From the NCBI GenBank assembly GCA_965220345.1, contig OZ244822.1:2666001-2730000 (forward strand): 64,000 nucleotides of DNA. The letters are read 5' to 3'. Below are positions 23,934-32,240 of the stretch, piece by piece. Under the pieces are notes generated by a model. That model saw only the letters and a program-made list of their open reading frames with translations, was not told the DNA's origin and did not search any database. Position numbers and translations under genes: made by a program. How positions within the stretch are numbered: the first letter of the stretch is position 1; every line of letters begins with the position of its first letter. The stretch comes from Aldehydirespirator sp965220345 (GTDB taxonomy: Bacteria > Actinomycetota > Acidimicrobiia > Acidimicrobiales > Aldehydirespiratoraceae).

Positions 23934-25463
23934 TCAGCGGATCTCGGCTTCCCAGTCGCGGGTTTCGATGGTTTCTTTGACTTGGTGCAAGAACGCGGCA
24001 GCGTAGGCACCGTCGAAAGCACGATGATCCCAGGCCATAGCCAACACACCCATCGAATGAATCGCGATCGACTCGTTGCCATACGCATCGGTTACCACAA
24101 CCGGCTTGCGTGACACTCCGTCGGTGCTAAGGATGGCTACCTGAGGCTGATTGATGATCGGGAACTGCATCATCGTGCCGTATTGGCCAGCGTTAGTGAG
24201 AGTAAAAGTGCCGCCGGAAAGGTCGTCAGGCCCGAGTTTGCGGCTGCGGGCACGGTTAGCCAGATCAACAATGTCACGGGCGACTTGGCGCAAGCGCTTG
24301 CCTTCTGCACCGTGGATCACTGGTGCCAGCAAGCCCTGGAAGTCGATATCGACCGCAACCGCGAGATTGACACCTGAATGAACCACAAGTTCATCACCGC
24401 CGAAGCTGGCGTTGAGATGCGGATAGTCGCGCAGAGCATCGATCACGGCCCGGGCAATGAACGGCAAATAAGTCAGTCCGAAACCCTCCTCAGCCTTCCA
24501 AGCCTGCTTGGCACGCCGACGCACGGTTTCGACACCTTCATAGTCGACTTCGATGGCGGTCAGCACATGCGGTGAAGTCTGTTTGGACATGACCATGTGC
24601 TCAGCGGTGCGACGACGGATGTTGTTTAGCGGCACCACGCTGTCACCGGCACGCGGCACTACCGCAGGAACAGATGACTTCTTGGCGCGACGCGAGCGCC
24701 GACGCTCGGGGCGGGACTCGGGTTCAGGCTCTGCGACTTCGGCGGCAGGTTCGACAGCTTGAACCACCGGCTCAGCAGCTTGCACGGCAGGCTCAGAAGC
24801 AGCAGGCACTGTCTGGGTCTGGTTTCGGGCGCGGATCGCTTGTTCAACGTCAGCCCGAGTGATTCGGCCCCCGCGGCCAGTGCCACTAAGAGTTGTCGGG
24901 TCTATGCCGTTCTCGTTGATCAGTCGACGAACCACCGGTGACAACACCACCAACCCCTCAGCCGCGACTTCAGGCGCTGCCGGAACAGCAGACGGCTCAG
25001 AGATAGTCGTCGGAGCTTCGGCTGGTGTCGAGGCTCTCGGCGCTTCTGGCACTGGATCAGCCTGGGGACTCGGCTGGATTTCTAACACTGGATCAGGCTG
25101 GACTTCTGGAGGCGGCGGAGCCTGAGGGGCTAACGGTGCCTGCTGAACCGGCGGTGCCTCCTGGACTGGCGATGCTTCTGAAGCGGTTCCCGAGCCATTA
25201 TCTGCATCAGCCACATCAACAACATCTGCCGCATCACCAACGCGTGCCAGAACCTGCCCGACCTCCACCAGGTCACCCTCACCGGCAAGGATCTCCGACA
25301 CCACCCCGGCTACTGGTGACGGCACCTCAGTGTCAACCTTGTCAGTTGATACCTCAAAAAGTGCCTCATCCACAGCAACCGAATCGCCGACCTGCTTGAA
25401 CCATCTAGTGACCGTGCCCTCGGTGACTGTCTCACCAAGTTGTGGCATCGTAACTTCTGCCAT
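23934..25463 (-). CDS. sucB: 2-oxoacid dehydrogenase E2 (dihydrolipoamide acyltransferase)
   Basis: A 509-residue E2. Residues 1 to 78 are one lipoyl domain with the lipoylated Lys42 in STDKVDTEVPSP. A long Pro/Ala/Val/Glu linker follows, then the E3-binding domain near 170 to 205 (LSPVVRRLINENGIDPTTLSGTGRGGRI style), a second Ala/Glu/Pro linker, and the catalytic domain with the active-site sequence MAWDHRAFDGAYAA near residue 480. In actinobacteria this type of E2 serves both pyruvate and 2-oxoglutarate complexes, so it may pair with AceE in this window. The Shine-Dalgarno GAGGAG lies upstream of the ATG. Order E3, E2, LipBA on one strand suggests one operon for complex assembly and lipoylation. 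The symbol is by homology. Confidence 0.92.
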   Translation of the reverse strand: MAEVTMPQLGETVTEGTVTRWFKQVGDSVAVDEALFEVSTDKVDTEVPSPVAGVVSEILAGEGDLVEVGQVLARVGDAADVVDVADADNGSGTASEASPVQEAPPVQQAPLAPQAPPPPEVQPDPVLEIQPSPQADPVPEAPRASTPAEAPTTISEPSAVPAAPEVAAEGLVVLSPVVRRLINENGIDPTTLSGTGRGGRITRADVEQAIRARNQTQTVPAASEPAVQAAEPVVQAVEPAAEVAEPEPESRPERRRSRRAKKSSVPAVVPRAGDSVVPLNNIRRRTAEHMVMSKQTSPHVLTAIEVDYEGVETVRRRAKQAWKAEEGFGLTYLPFIARAVIDALRDYPHLNASFGGDELVVHSGVNLAVAVDIDFQGLLAPVIHGAEGKRLRQVARDIVDLANRARSRKLGPDDLSGGTFTLTNAGQYGTMMQFPIINQPQVAILSTDGVSRKPVVVTDAYGNESIAIHSMGVLAMAWDHRAFDGAYAAAFLHQVKETIETRDWEAEIR

Positions 25464-25495
25464 TTTGTGTCTCCTCGCTCTGCTCTATCAACTCG

Positions 25496-26971
25496 TCAGC
25501 CGTGAAGCGAACGTCCGGTCAATGACAACACAGTTTCTCCGAATAGTTCGCTCATAGTGGGATGCGGCTGAATCAGACCTGCCACCTCACTCACGGTGGC
25601 TTCCCAGTTCACAGCCAAATACGCCTGACCAAGTTGCTCAGTCACCCAAGGCCCGGCCATATGAACACCAAGTATGCGGCCACCAGTGCCGTCAGGCTGT
25701 TTCTCGGCGATCACTTTTACTAGCCCTTCGGTTTCTCCCAGGATCTGTGCGCGCCCGTTAGCCATGAAACGATGAACTGAAGTCACCACATCAAATCCCG
25801 CATCCACTGCACTTTGCTCGGTGTGACCCGCGAAAGCCACCTCGGGATGGCTGTAAATACACCACGGTGTGCCCAGATAATCAATCGACTCAGCAGCTTC
25901 GCCCATAATGCTGCGGACTGCGAGCATCCCCTCAGCAAAAGCGGTGTGCGCCAGTTGCGGGCTATTGATCACATCACCCACAGCCCAAACCCCGGCAGCG
26001 GTAGTGCGGCAGTGAGCGTCGACGGTCACAAAGCCGCGCTCGTCGATCTCAACACCTGCGTCTGCTAGTCCAAGCCCTTCGCTGCGAGGGCGACGACCAA
26101 CAGCCACCACCACCATCTCCACGTCAACCTGTTTGCCGTCGCCGAAACTCACAACAGTGCCAGATTGATCTGGGTGAGGTTCGTGCCCATGCACCATGAC
26201 ATCGGTGTGAACATCAATTTTGCGCTTACGGAACGAGCGTCGCACCGTGTTGGCAACCTCGCTATCGCAGCCAGCGAGAATGCTGGGCAAAGCCTCAAGA
26301 ACCGTGACTTTGGTTCCCAGGTCACCAAGCATCGAAGCGAACTCACAACCGATAGCACCACCGCCAACAACCGCGGCTGACTCCGGCAATCGGCTGATTT
26401 CGAACAGCTCATCGGAGGTAACCACCAGCTTGCCATCAACATCGAAACCCTTGATGGTTCGCGGCACCGAACCCGCAGCTAAAACAATTGAGCCTGCCGA
26501 CAGAGTCTGTGTTGAGGCTTGCTCTGCCTGTGTTGAGACCTGCACTGCCTCGGTTGATGACTGACCTGCCTCGTCGGTGGCGGCAACCCTGACGATGCCT
26601 GAGCCGCCGAGTGAACCCACGCCCGCATATACGGTCACCTTGCGCTGTCCTAGAAGAGACGACAGTCCCGACATCATCTTGTCGATCACTTGCTGCTTGC
26701 GTTGCAGCACCGCCGACCAGTCAAGGCTCGGCTCGCCTGCTGCCACACCGAACTCGCTAGCCCGCGACACGGTTCGATAAACCGAAGCCGCCTCCAAGAG
26801 TTCTTTGGCCGGGATGCAGCCCACATGCAGGCAGGTGCCACCCACCTTGTTCTGCTCCACAACAGCTACATCTAGGCCAGCACTCGCACCGTATAAAGCC
26901 GCGGCGTAGCCGCCGGGGCCGCCCCCGACGACTACCACATCATGAGTCCCTGACGGTGGCGTGTCAGTCAC
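25496..26971 (-). CDS. lpd: Dihydrolipoyl dehydrogenase (E3)
   Basis: A 491-residue flavoprotein disulfide reductase. The FAD motif VVVGGGPGGYAAALYGA is at residues 13 to 29, the redox-active disulfide is in GGTCLHVGCIPAKELLE (residues 45 to 61), the NAD motif AAVVGGGAIGCEFASMLGDLG near 203, and the C-terminal His-Glu couple in HPTMSELFGE near 472. It reoxidises dihydrolipoamide of the E2 protein with NAD+. A variable loop around residues 135 to 160 carries a run of STQAEQ-like repeats not usual in the family, one more example of the in-frame low-complexity expansions in this genome. It is the first gene of the E3-E2-LipBA unit, with 32 bp to the E2 start. Confidence 0.95.
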   Translation of the reverse strand: MTDTPPSGTHDVVVVGGGPGGYAAALYGASAGLDVAVVEQNKVGGTCLHVGCIPAKELLEAASVYRTVSRASEFGVAAGEPSLDWSAVLQRKQQVIDKMMSGLSSLLGQRKVTVYAGVGSLGGSGIVRVAATDEAGQSSTEAVQVSTQAEQASTQTLSAGSIVLAAGSVPRTIKGFDVDGKLVVTSDELFEISRLPESAAVVGGGAIGCEFASMLGDLGTKVTVLEALPSILAGCDSEVANTVRRSFRKRKIDVHTDVMVHGHEPHPDQSGTVVSFGDGKQVDVEMVVVAVGRRPRSEGLGLADAGVEIDERGFVTVDAHCRTTAAGVWAVGDVINSPQLAHTAFAEGMLAVRSIMGEAAESIDYLGTPWCIYSHPEVAFAGHTEQSAVDAGFDVVTSVHRFMANGRAQILGETEGLVKVIAEKQPDGTGGRILGVHMAGPWVTEQLGQAYLAVNWEATVSEVAGLIQPHPTMSELFGETVLSLTGRSLHG

Positions 26972-27066
26972 GAAATCTCCAAAATCATGGCTTTGACCCT
27001 AGCGGTTTCTGCGGCTTTCTTAGGGTTGCGTCAATAGATGTCAACAGTGCAGGCTCCACCCGCTGC

Positions 27067-27159
27067 TCAAAACCCGCCGATTATGACCTGCACTGTGAAG
27101 GCAACCAGGATCAACAAACCGCACAACAGCGCCGTGAGTATCAGCACACGAGTGCTCAT
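27067..27159 (-). CDS. Small hydrophobic membrane peptide (30 aa)
   Basis: A short frame starting ATG at 27159 that overlaps the stop codon of the LapA-domain gene by 4 bp (ATGA), the same coupling used by many gene pairs in this window. The peptide is MSTRVLILTALLCGLLIL followed by VAFTVQVIIGGF, a single membrane helix with one Arg at the cytoplasmic end. The overlap and composition support a real gene, but 30 codons could be chance. It could act as a small partner of the LapA-like membrane protein. Confidence 0.5.
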   Translation of the reverse strand: MSTRVLILTALLCGLLILVAFTVQVIIGGF

Positions 27160-27521
27160 GGGCGACGATCACGGCGACGGCGGCGCAGCAGGCGCAAAAC
27201 CCAGCCGAAGACTTCGCTTATCACCGCACCCGCGACCGCAGCGGTGATTATCACCGCCCACAACGGCCAGTTGACCTCAAAAACCAAAAACGAAACCGGC
27301 ACTTCGCTGCGGTTCTGCACCACAAAAGTCACAAGAGCAGCCACCAGCACTACTGCGATCACTACCCGGGGTCGCAGCCGAAACTTGCGGCTCTTGGCAG
27401 CGGGTGCTCCAGAACTCGGTGCTCCAGCACTCGGTGCTGAAAAGTCACCTGAAGCTGACCCATGAGGAGACCCGGGCGCTGATCCAGAAGGCGGGAGATT
27501 GTCACTCATACCAGATTCCAT
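27156..27521 (-). CDS. LapA-domain (DUF1049) membrane protein
   Basis: A 121-residue protein. Residues 1 to 45 are a Gly/Ser/Pro/Ala-rich cytoplasmic tail. From about 50 there is a membrane helix (RVVIAVVLVAALVTFVVQN), the short loop with NRSEVPVSFLVFE, and a second helix (WPLWAVIITAAVAGAVISEVFGW), ending in a strongly basic RRRRRDRR tail. This is the LapA layout. In Gram-negative bacteria LapA helps lipopolysaccharide assembly; the role in actinobacteria is unknown. A start at the ATG at 27509 instead of 27521 is equally possible. It lies about 180 bp from lpd. Confidence 0.82.
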   Translation of the reverse strand: MESGMSDNLPPSGSAPGSPHGSASGDFSAPSAGAPSSGAPAAKSRKFRLRPRVVIAVVLVAALVTFVVQNRSEVPVSFLVFEVNWPLWAVIITAAVAGAVISEVFGWVLRLLRRRRRDRRP

Positions 27522-27619
27522 ATCAGGTATTAATGGTAGAGCACTGCGCTAAGCATCGTGGCATTATGCGCGCATCTACTGGCCGCACCTACTGGCTCTA
27601 TTTGCTCTATCTGGCCCTA

Positions 27620-27670
27620 CTGGCTCTATGCGCTCACCTATGTGCGCTTAGCTTCTGGCTCTATGCGCTC
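27620..27670. repeat. 16-bp direct repeat near the rnhA 3' end
   Basis: CTGGCTCTATGCGCTC at 27620-27635 and 27655-27670, period 35, within a stretch (27590-27670) that also has further partial copies of TGGCTCTAT and GCTCTAT. The last copy runs into the end of rnhA. Confidence 0.6.
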
Positions 27671-28137
27671 GGCTTCTTGGGGCTGCTGCGAGAGTGCTGC
27701 TCGGCTGCCGCGGTTGACGCGAGTTCATCGGCGATGTCGTTCCATTCGTCGCCCGAGTGACCTTTTACCCATCTAAACGAGATCTGCTCAGACCGAGCCA
27801 AATATTCCGCAATCAGCGGCTCCCACAAATCACGGTTGGCGACCTCTTTGCGGCTGGAGTTGCGCCAGCCGCGCTTGATCCATCCCTCATACCAGCGGTC
27901 GCGGAAGCAGTTCACCACATAAGTTGAATCCGACACCACCTCCACCACCCCTGAGATTTCACGCAGAGCCTCAAGCACGGCGCGCAGTTCCATACGCTGA
28001 TTGGTGGTCCTCGGCTCGGCTCCGCAAGCCCATTCACCCCCTGGTATGACCCAACCCCAGCCCCCTGGACCAGGATTCCCGAGGCAAGCACCGTCGGTGT
28101 AAACCAGAGTGCTGCGGGCATTTTTATTAGCTGACAC
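27661..28137 (-). CDS. rnhA: Ribonuclease HI
   Basis: A 158-residue RNase HI, the usual length. All four catalytic acids are in place: Asp15 in YTDGACLGNPG, Glu50 in RMELRAV, Asp70 in VVSDSTY and the last Asp in EWNDIADELA. The KGHSGDEWND segment before it is also typical. The enzyme cuts the RNA strand of RNA-DNA hybrids and helps remove R-loops and primers. The C-terminal SRSSPKKPSA is a short extra tail. The gene is divergent from aceE, with about 70 bp between starts. Confidence 0.95.
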   Translation of the reverse strand: MSANKNARSTLVYTDGACLGNPGPGGWGWVIPGGEWACGAEPRTTNQRMELRAVLEALREISGVVEVVSDSTYVVNCFRDRWYEGWIKRGWRNSSRKEVANRDLWEPLIAEYLARSEQISFRWVKGHSGDEWNDIADELASTAAAEQHSRSSPKKPSA

Positions 28138-28206
28138 GCCTGTAATGGTCGCACGCCGAAAGGTAAAGGTCGCGAATGGCCGCGTTCTTTGTAACTATTA
28201 AGGGCA

Positions 28207-30936
28207 GTGACCGACCATTTTCTGCGTCAACTCCCAGATATCGACCCAGCCGAGACCCAGGAATGGCTGGACTCGCTTGATGCGGTCGTGGCATCTAGCG
28301 GCCGGGAGCGAGCTCGTTACATCGTCGCCACACTGCTTGACCGAGCTAACGAGCAACAAGTAGGACTGCCTCCCACCACTCACACGCCTTACATCAACAC
28401 CATCCCCGCTTCGGCGCAGCCTTTCTTCCCAGGCGACGAGCAGATCGAACGCCGCATCCGCCGTTTCGTCCGCTGGAACGCCGCAGCCATGGTGATCCGA
28501 GCCAACAAAACCGCAGACGGCATCGGTGGACACCTGTCCACTTTCGCTTCATCCGCGTCGTTGTATGAGGTCGGCTTCAATCACTTTTTCAGAGGCAAAG
28601 ACGACGGCGGCGCGGGCGACCATATTTATTTTCAGGGTCACGCCGCGCCTGGTGTTTACGCTCGGGCTTACCTAGAAGGCCGTCTCAGCGATACCGAACT
28701 TGATAACTTCCGTATGGAAGTCAACAAAGACGGTCTGTCGAGCTATCCCCATCCGCGGTTGATGCCGGACTTTTGGGAGTATCCAACTGTTTCGATGGGT
28801 CTCGGGCCGATCAACTCCATCTACCACGCTCGCTTCAATAACTATCTCCACAATCGCCATATTGAAGACACTTCAGCGTCCACGGTGTGGTGTTTCCTCG
28901 GTGACGGAGAGTGTGACGAACCCGAAACCCTGGGTGCTATCGCTTTAGCGGGACGCAGCGGCCTCGACAATCTGAAATGGGTAATCAACTGCAATCTGCA
29001 ACGCCTTGACGGCCCGGTGCGAGGCAACAGCAAAATCATCCAAGAACTCGAAAGCGTGTTCCGCGGTGCTGGCTGGAACGTTATCAAAGTGATCTGGGGC
29101 ACTAAATGGGATGAGCTGCTAATGCGTGACACTGAGGGTGCGCTGCTCAACAAGATGGGAGCCACCGTCGACGGCGAATATCAGCGTTACGCCGTGGAGA
29201 GCGGCGACTACATCAGAGAGCATTTCTTTGGCCCTGACCCTCGCCTACGCAAACTGGTGGAACATCTCAGCGACGAAGAACTGCGAGTTCTACCTCGAGG
29301 TGGTCACGACTATCAGAAGGTCTACGCAGCGTTCAAAGCCGCCACCGAAGTCACCGGCCAGCCCACCGTGATCCTCGCCAAAACCATCAAAGGCTGGACA
29401 CTCGGTGAAGGTTTTGAGGGACGCAATGCCACCCATCAGATCAAAAAGATGAGCACCTCACAGCTGATGGAACTGCGCAGCCGGCTGCACATGGAAGACG
29501 AAATCAACGAAGCAGACTTAGCTGACGGCACCCCGCCATATTTTAGGCCTGCACCGGATTCGCCTGAGCTGCGTTACATGATGGAGCGTCGTCGTGCTCT
29601 CGACGGAGCAGTGCCGCGCCGGGTGGTTCGTGACCGGCGACCGTTGACTCTTCCCGAGGGTGACCCATTCCTTGATCTACGCAAAGGCTCAAGCGGACGC
29701 AAAGTCTCTACCACAATGGTTTTGACATCGCTGTTGCGTGACTTGATGCGAGACCAGTATTTCGGGGCGCGGGTAGTGCCGATCGTGCCTGACGAAGCCC
29801 GAACTTTCGGTATGGATTCGCTGTTCCGTGAGTTCCGTATATACGCCCCTCACGGCCAGCTTTATGAGCCGGTAGATCATGATCTGCTGTTGAGTTACAG
29901 CGAATCCACCGACGGACAGATCCTTGAGGAGGGCATTACCGAATGCGGTTCTATGGCTAGCTGGCTGGCTGCGGCCACGTCGTATGCCAACCTCGGTGTG
30001 CCGATGGTGCCGTTTTATGCCTTCTATTCGATGTTCGGTTTTCAGCGGGTAGGAGATTCGATTTGGGCTGCGGCCGACGCTCGAGCTCGCGGGTTCTTGA
30101 TCGGTGCCACAGCGGGACGCACCACACTGCTCGGCGAAGGTTTGCAGCACCAAGACGGCCACAGTCATGTGCTGGCTTCGACGGTGCCGTCTTGTGAGTC
30201 TTATGACCCGGCTTTCGCTTATGAGTTGGGTGCCATCATTGATGAGGGCTTACAACGGATGTATCCGCCAGAAGCTGCTGACGGTGCGGACGTGTTCTAT
30301 TACATCACTATCTACAACGAGAACTATGAACAGCCGCCACGGCCTGATTATGTAAACGACTCCGACATCACCAGCGGCCTCTACAAGTTCAGTGACGGGC
30401 CGGGCAACCGCAAACGCTGCGCCACGATCCTGTTTTCGGGTTCGGCAGTGGGTGCCGCACTTGAAGCGCAGCAGCTTCTGGCTGCCCATCACGACGTTTC
30501 GGCTGAGCTGTGGAGCGTCACGTCTTATCAGCGGCTCAGACGCGAAGCTCTAGACACCGAACGCCGCAACCGTCTGCATCCCCAGTCGGAGCCGAACATG
30601 GCGATGGTGACACGCAAACTGCAGGATTCTGACGGGCCGATCGTGGCTGTGACCGATTACATGACTTTGGTACCCGACCAGATCGCTCGTTTCACTCCGC
30701 GTCCGCTGCATGTGTTAGGCACTGACGGGTTTGGGCGATCCGACACACGCGAAGCGTTGCGGCGTTTCTTTGAAGTAGATGCTTGCAACATTGTGATCGC
30801 GGTCTTGTCAGCTTTGATGGACAACGGCGAAGCCACCAGTGACGAAGTGGCTGAGGCTATGGTTCGCTACGGTGTTGAATCTGAACGAGATGACCCTGGT
30901 GATCCCGACACTGGAGCAAGGTTGACCTCCAAGTGA
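28207..30936 (+). CDS. aceE: Pyruvate dehydrogenase E1, homodimeric type
   Basis: A 909-residue E1 of the AceE type, which decarboxylates pyruvate using thiamine diphosphate and passes the acetyl group to lipoyl-E2. The opening (DIDPAETQEWLDSLDAV) matches the family. The ThDP motif is GDGECDEPETLG near residue 232, closing with the NCN part of WVINCNLQ near 257. Later landmarks are HGHDYQ-like RGGHDYQKVYAAF near 363, ITECGSMASWLAAATSYA near 580, AGRTTLLGEGLQHQDGHSH near 637 and ADVFYYITIYNENYEQP near 698. It starts with GTG at 28207, with AAGGG a few nt upstream. Its partners E2 and E3 are encoded on the other strand 3 to 5 kb away. The stop overlaps the GTG of the next gene (GTGA). Confidence 0.95.
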   Translation: MTDHFLRQLPDIDPAETQEWLDSLDAVVASSGRERARYIVATLLDRANEQQVGLPPTTHTPYINTIPASAQPFFPGDEQIERRIRRFVRWNAAAMVIRANKTADGIGGHLSTFASSASLYEVGFNHFFRGKDDGGAGDHIYFQGHAAPGVYARAYLEGRLSDTELDNFRMEVNKDGLSSYPHPRLMPDFWEYPTVSMGLGPINSIYHARFNNYLHNRHIEDTSASTVWCFLGDGECDEPETLGAIALAGRSGLDNLKWVINCNLQRLDGPVRGNSKIIQELESVFRGAGWNVIKVIWGTKWDELLMRDTEGALLNKMGATVDGEYQRYAVESGDYIREHFFGPDPRLRKLVEHLSDEELRVLPRGGHDYQKVYAAFKAATEVTGQPTVILAKTIKGWTLGEGFEGRNATHQIKKMSTSQLMELRSRLHMEDEINEADLADGTPPYFRPAPDSPELRYMMERRRALDGAVPRRVVRDRRPLTLPEGDPFLDLRKGSSGRKVSTTMVLTSLLRDLMRDQYFGARVVPIVPDEARTFGMDSLFREFRIYAPHGQLYEPVDHDLLLSYSESTDGQILEEGITECGSMASWLAAATSYANLGVPMVPFYAFYSMFGFQRVGDSIWAAADARARGFLIGATAGRTTLLGEGLQHQDGHSHVLASTVPSCESYDPAFAYELGAIIDEGLQRMYPPEAADGADVFYYITIYNENYEQPPRPDYVNDSDITSGLYKFSDGPGNRKRCATILFSGSAVGAALEAQQLLAAHHDVSAELWSVTSYQRLRREALDTERRNRLHPQSEPNMAMVTRKLQDSDGPIVAVTDYMTLVPDQIARFTPRPLHVLGTDGFGRSDTREALRRFFEVDACNIVIAVLSALMDNGEATSDEVAEAMVRYGVESERDDPGDPDTGARLTSK

Positions 30937-32201
30937 AACAGCAACTCAAACTCTTGAGCCGCAATTTGAACTGTAATTTGAGCCACAGTGCATCTAAGCA
31001 GCGTGCCTGTCTGCGAGCGCGGGGTTTTGGCTGGGTTGCCTTGCTCATCGTCGTGATGATGTGGGCGAGTAGCTGCGGATCCGATGACCCGACCCGCGTT
31101 GAGACCACCCGGCCCGAAGGCACCGAATCACCGGGCCCCTCTGAAGCCAATGCCGCCGACGCTGCTGGCGAACCAGAACCAGAAACCGATCCCGAGTCGC
31201 AAGCTGAATTAGCAGCTGCTGAAGCCCGAGCTGAGGCTGCGCAAGCCGCCGAAGCAGCACAAGCTGAAGCCGAAGCAGCCGCCGAAGCAGCTCAAGCTGC
31301 CGCCGAAGCCGAAAACAGGGCTCAGCAAGCCGCAGAAGCAGCCGCACAAGCCGAGGCAGAAGCTGCTGCTCAGGCCGCCGCGCAAGCTGAGGCCGAAGCC
31401 GCTGAAACAGAAGCAGAATTACAAGCCGAAATCGCTGCAGCCGCCGAAGCAGCACAGGCACAAGCCGAAGCAGAAGCAGCCGCACAAGCCGAGGCTGAGC
31501 GCATTGCTGCTGAGGCTGCCGCAGCAGCGCAGGCACAGGCACAAGCCGCTGCCGAAGCAGAAGCCGCCGCTCAGGCTACTGCTGCCGCCGAAGCAGAAGC
31601 AGCCGCAGCCGCACAAGCCGCTGCTCAGGCTGAAGCCGAAGCGGCTGCTGCTGAAGCAGAAGCAAAAGCGCAAGCTGAGGCCGCTGACGCTGCTGCCAAG
31701 GCTGCCGCCGAAGCAGAAGCAGCCGCTGCCGCTGCTGAAGCCGCCGCAACCACCACGACGACGACTACCACGACAACTGTTGCGGTGGTAGCAAACCAGG
31801 TGCCGTCGCAGGAAATGATCGACCTACGCAGCGGCAACACCGTCAACTTGAGCGATTACGCGGACGGCGCTAGACCACTGTTGTTGTGGTTCTGGGCACC
31901 GCATTGACCGACCTGTCGGCGTGATGCAGCGCCCGTTGAGCAGTTCGCTCAAAACAACAAAGACAAAGTCATAGTGGTAGGAGTGGGTGGTACCGACAAC
32001 TTGTCGCAAGCGCAGGATTTCTTGGCGAGATACGGCGGGCCACCCAATCTTTTGTGGGGCAGCGACCTAACCGCTTGGCGCCATTACCGCAGCGGTAACC
32101 CTCAAGCTGTGCTGCTTGACCCGTCAGGTGCCACCGAGATCATTCGACAGTCCGGTTTTAGCGCAAACCGTTTCGAAACAGCTTTAGCGGAACTCAGCTG
32201 A
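30933..32201 (+). CDS. Putative selenoprotein: lipoprotein-anchored thioredoxin-like protein read through UGA
   Basis: The frame starts with GTG at 30933, inside the aceE stop, and runs 324 codons to TGA at 31905-31907; beyond it the same frame stays open for 97 more codons to TGA at 32199-32201. The segment before the stop (RPLLLWFWAPH) and after it (PTCRRDAAPVEQFA, VIVVGVGG, AVLLDPSGATEII) is a thioredoxin/TlpA-like domain. The TGA falls exactly at the first Cys of the expected WCPTC motif, so the protein would read HUPTC with selenocysteine 325. The N-terminus has a signal helix and a lipobox-like WASSC near residue 47. A 190-residue Ala/Glu coiled-coil-like stalk and a run of Thr follow. 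The alternative is a nonsense mutation. selA, selB, selC and selD are not in the window. Confidence 0.72.
31908..31935 (+). promoter_or_regulatory. Candidate SECIS-like hairpin after the in-frame UGA
   Basis: Directly after TGA, CCGAC and GTCGG (31908-31919) could pair but leave only a 2-nt loop. A second option pairs GGCG (31918-31921) with CGCC (31930-31933) around TGATGCAG, and a GU sits at the loop start (31921-31922), 14 nt after the UGA. Bacterial SECIS elements are small hairpins just downstream of UGA with GU in the loop. The fit is only partial, so this is weak support. Confidence 0.3.
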
Positions 32202-32240
32202 CACCGGCAAGCACACCTACACACAAAAACGCAGAAACAT

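Noticed and set aside
31045..31542. Leu/Arg/Gln-rich frame opposite the Ala/Glu stalk
   Set aside because: A shadow of the repetitive sense sequence; the composition is an artefact of codon complement.
31974..32201. A separate 75-codon gene after the UGA
   Set aside because: It is in the same frame as the upstream part and completes the thioredoxin fold; it lacks the first half of the domain, a Shine-Dalgarno and a canonical ATG. Read-through explains it better.
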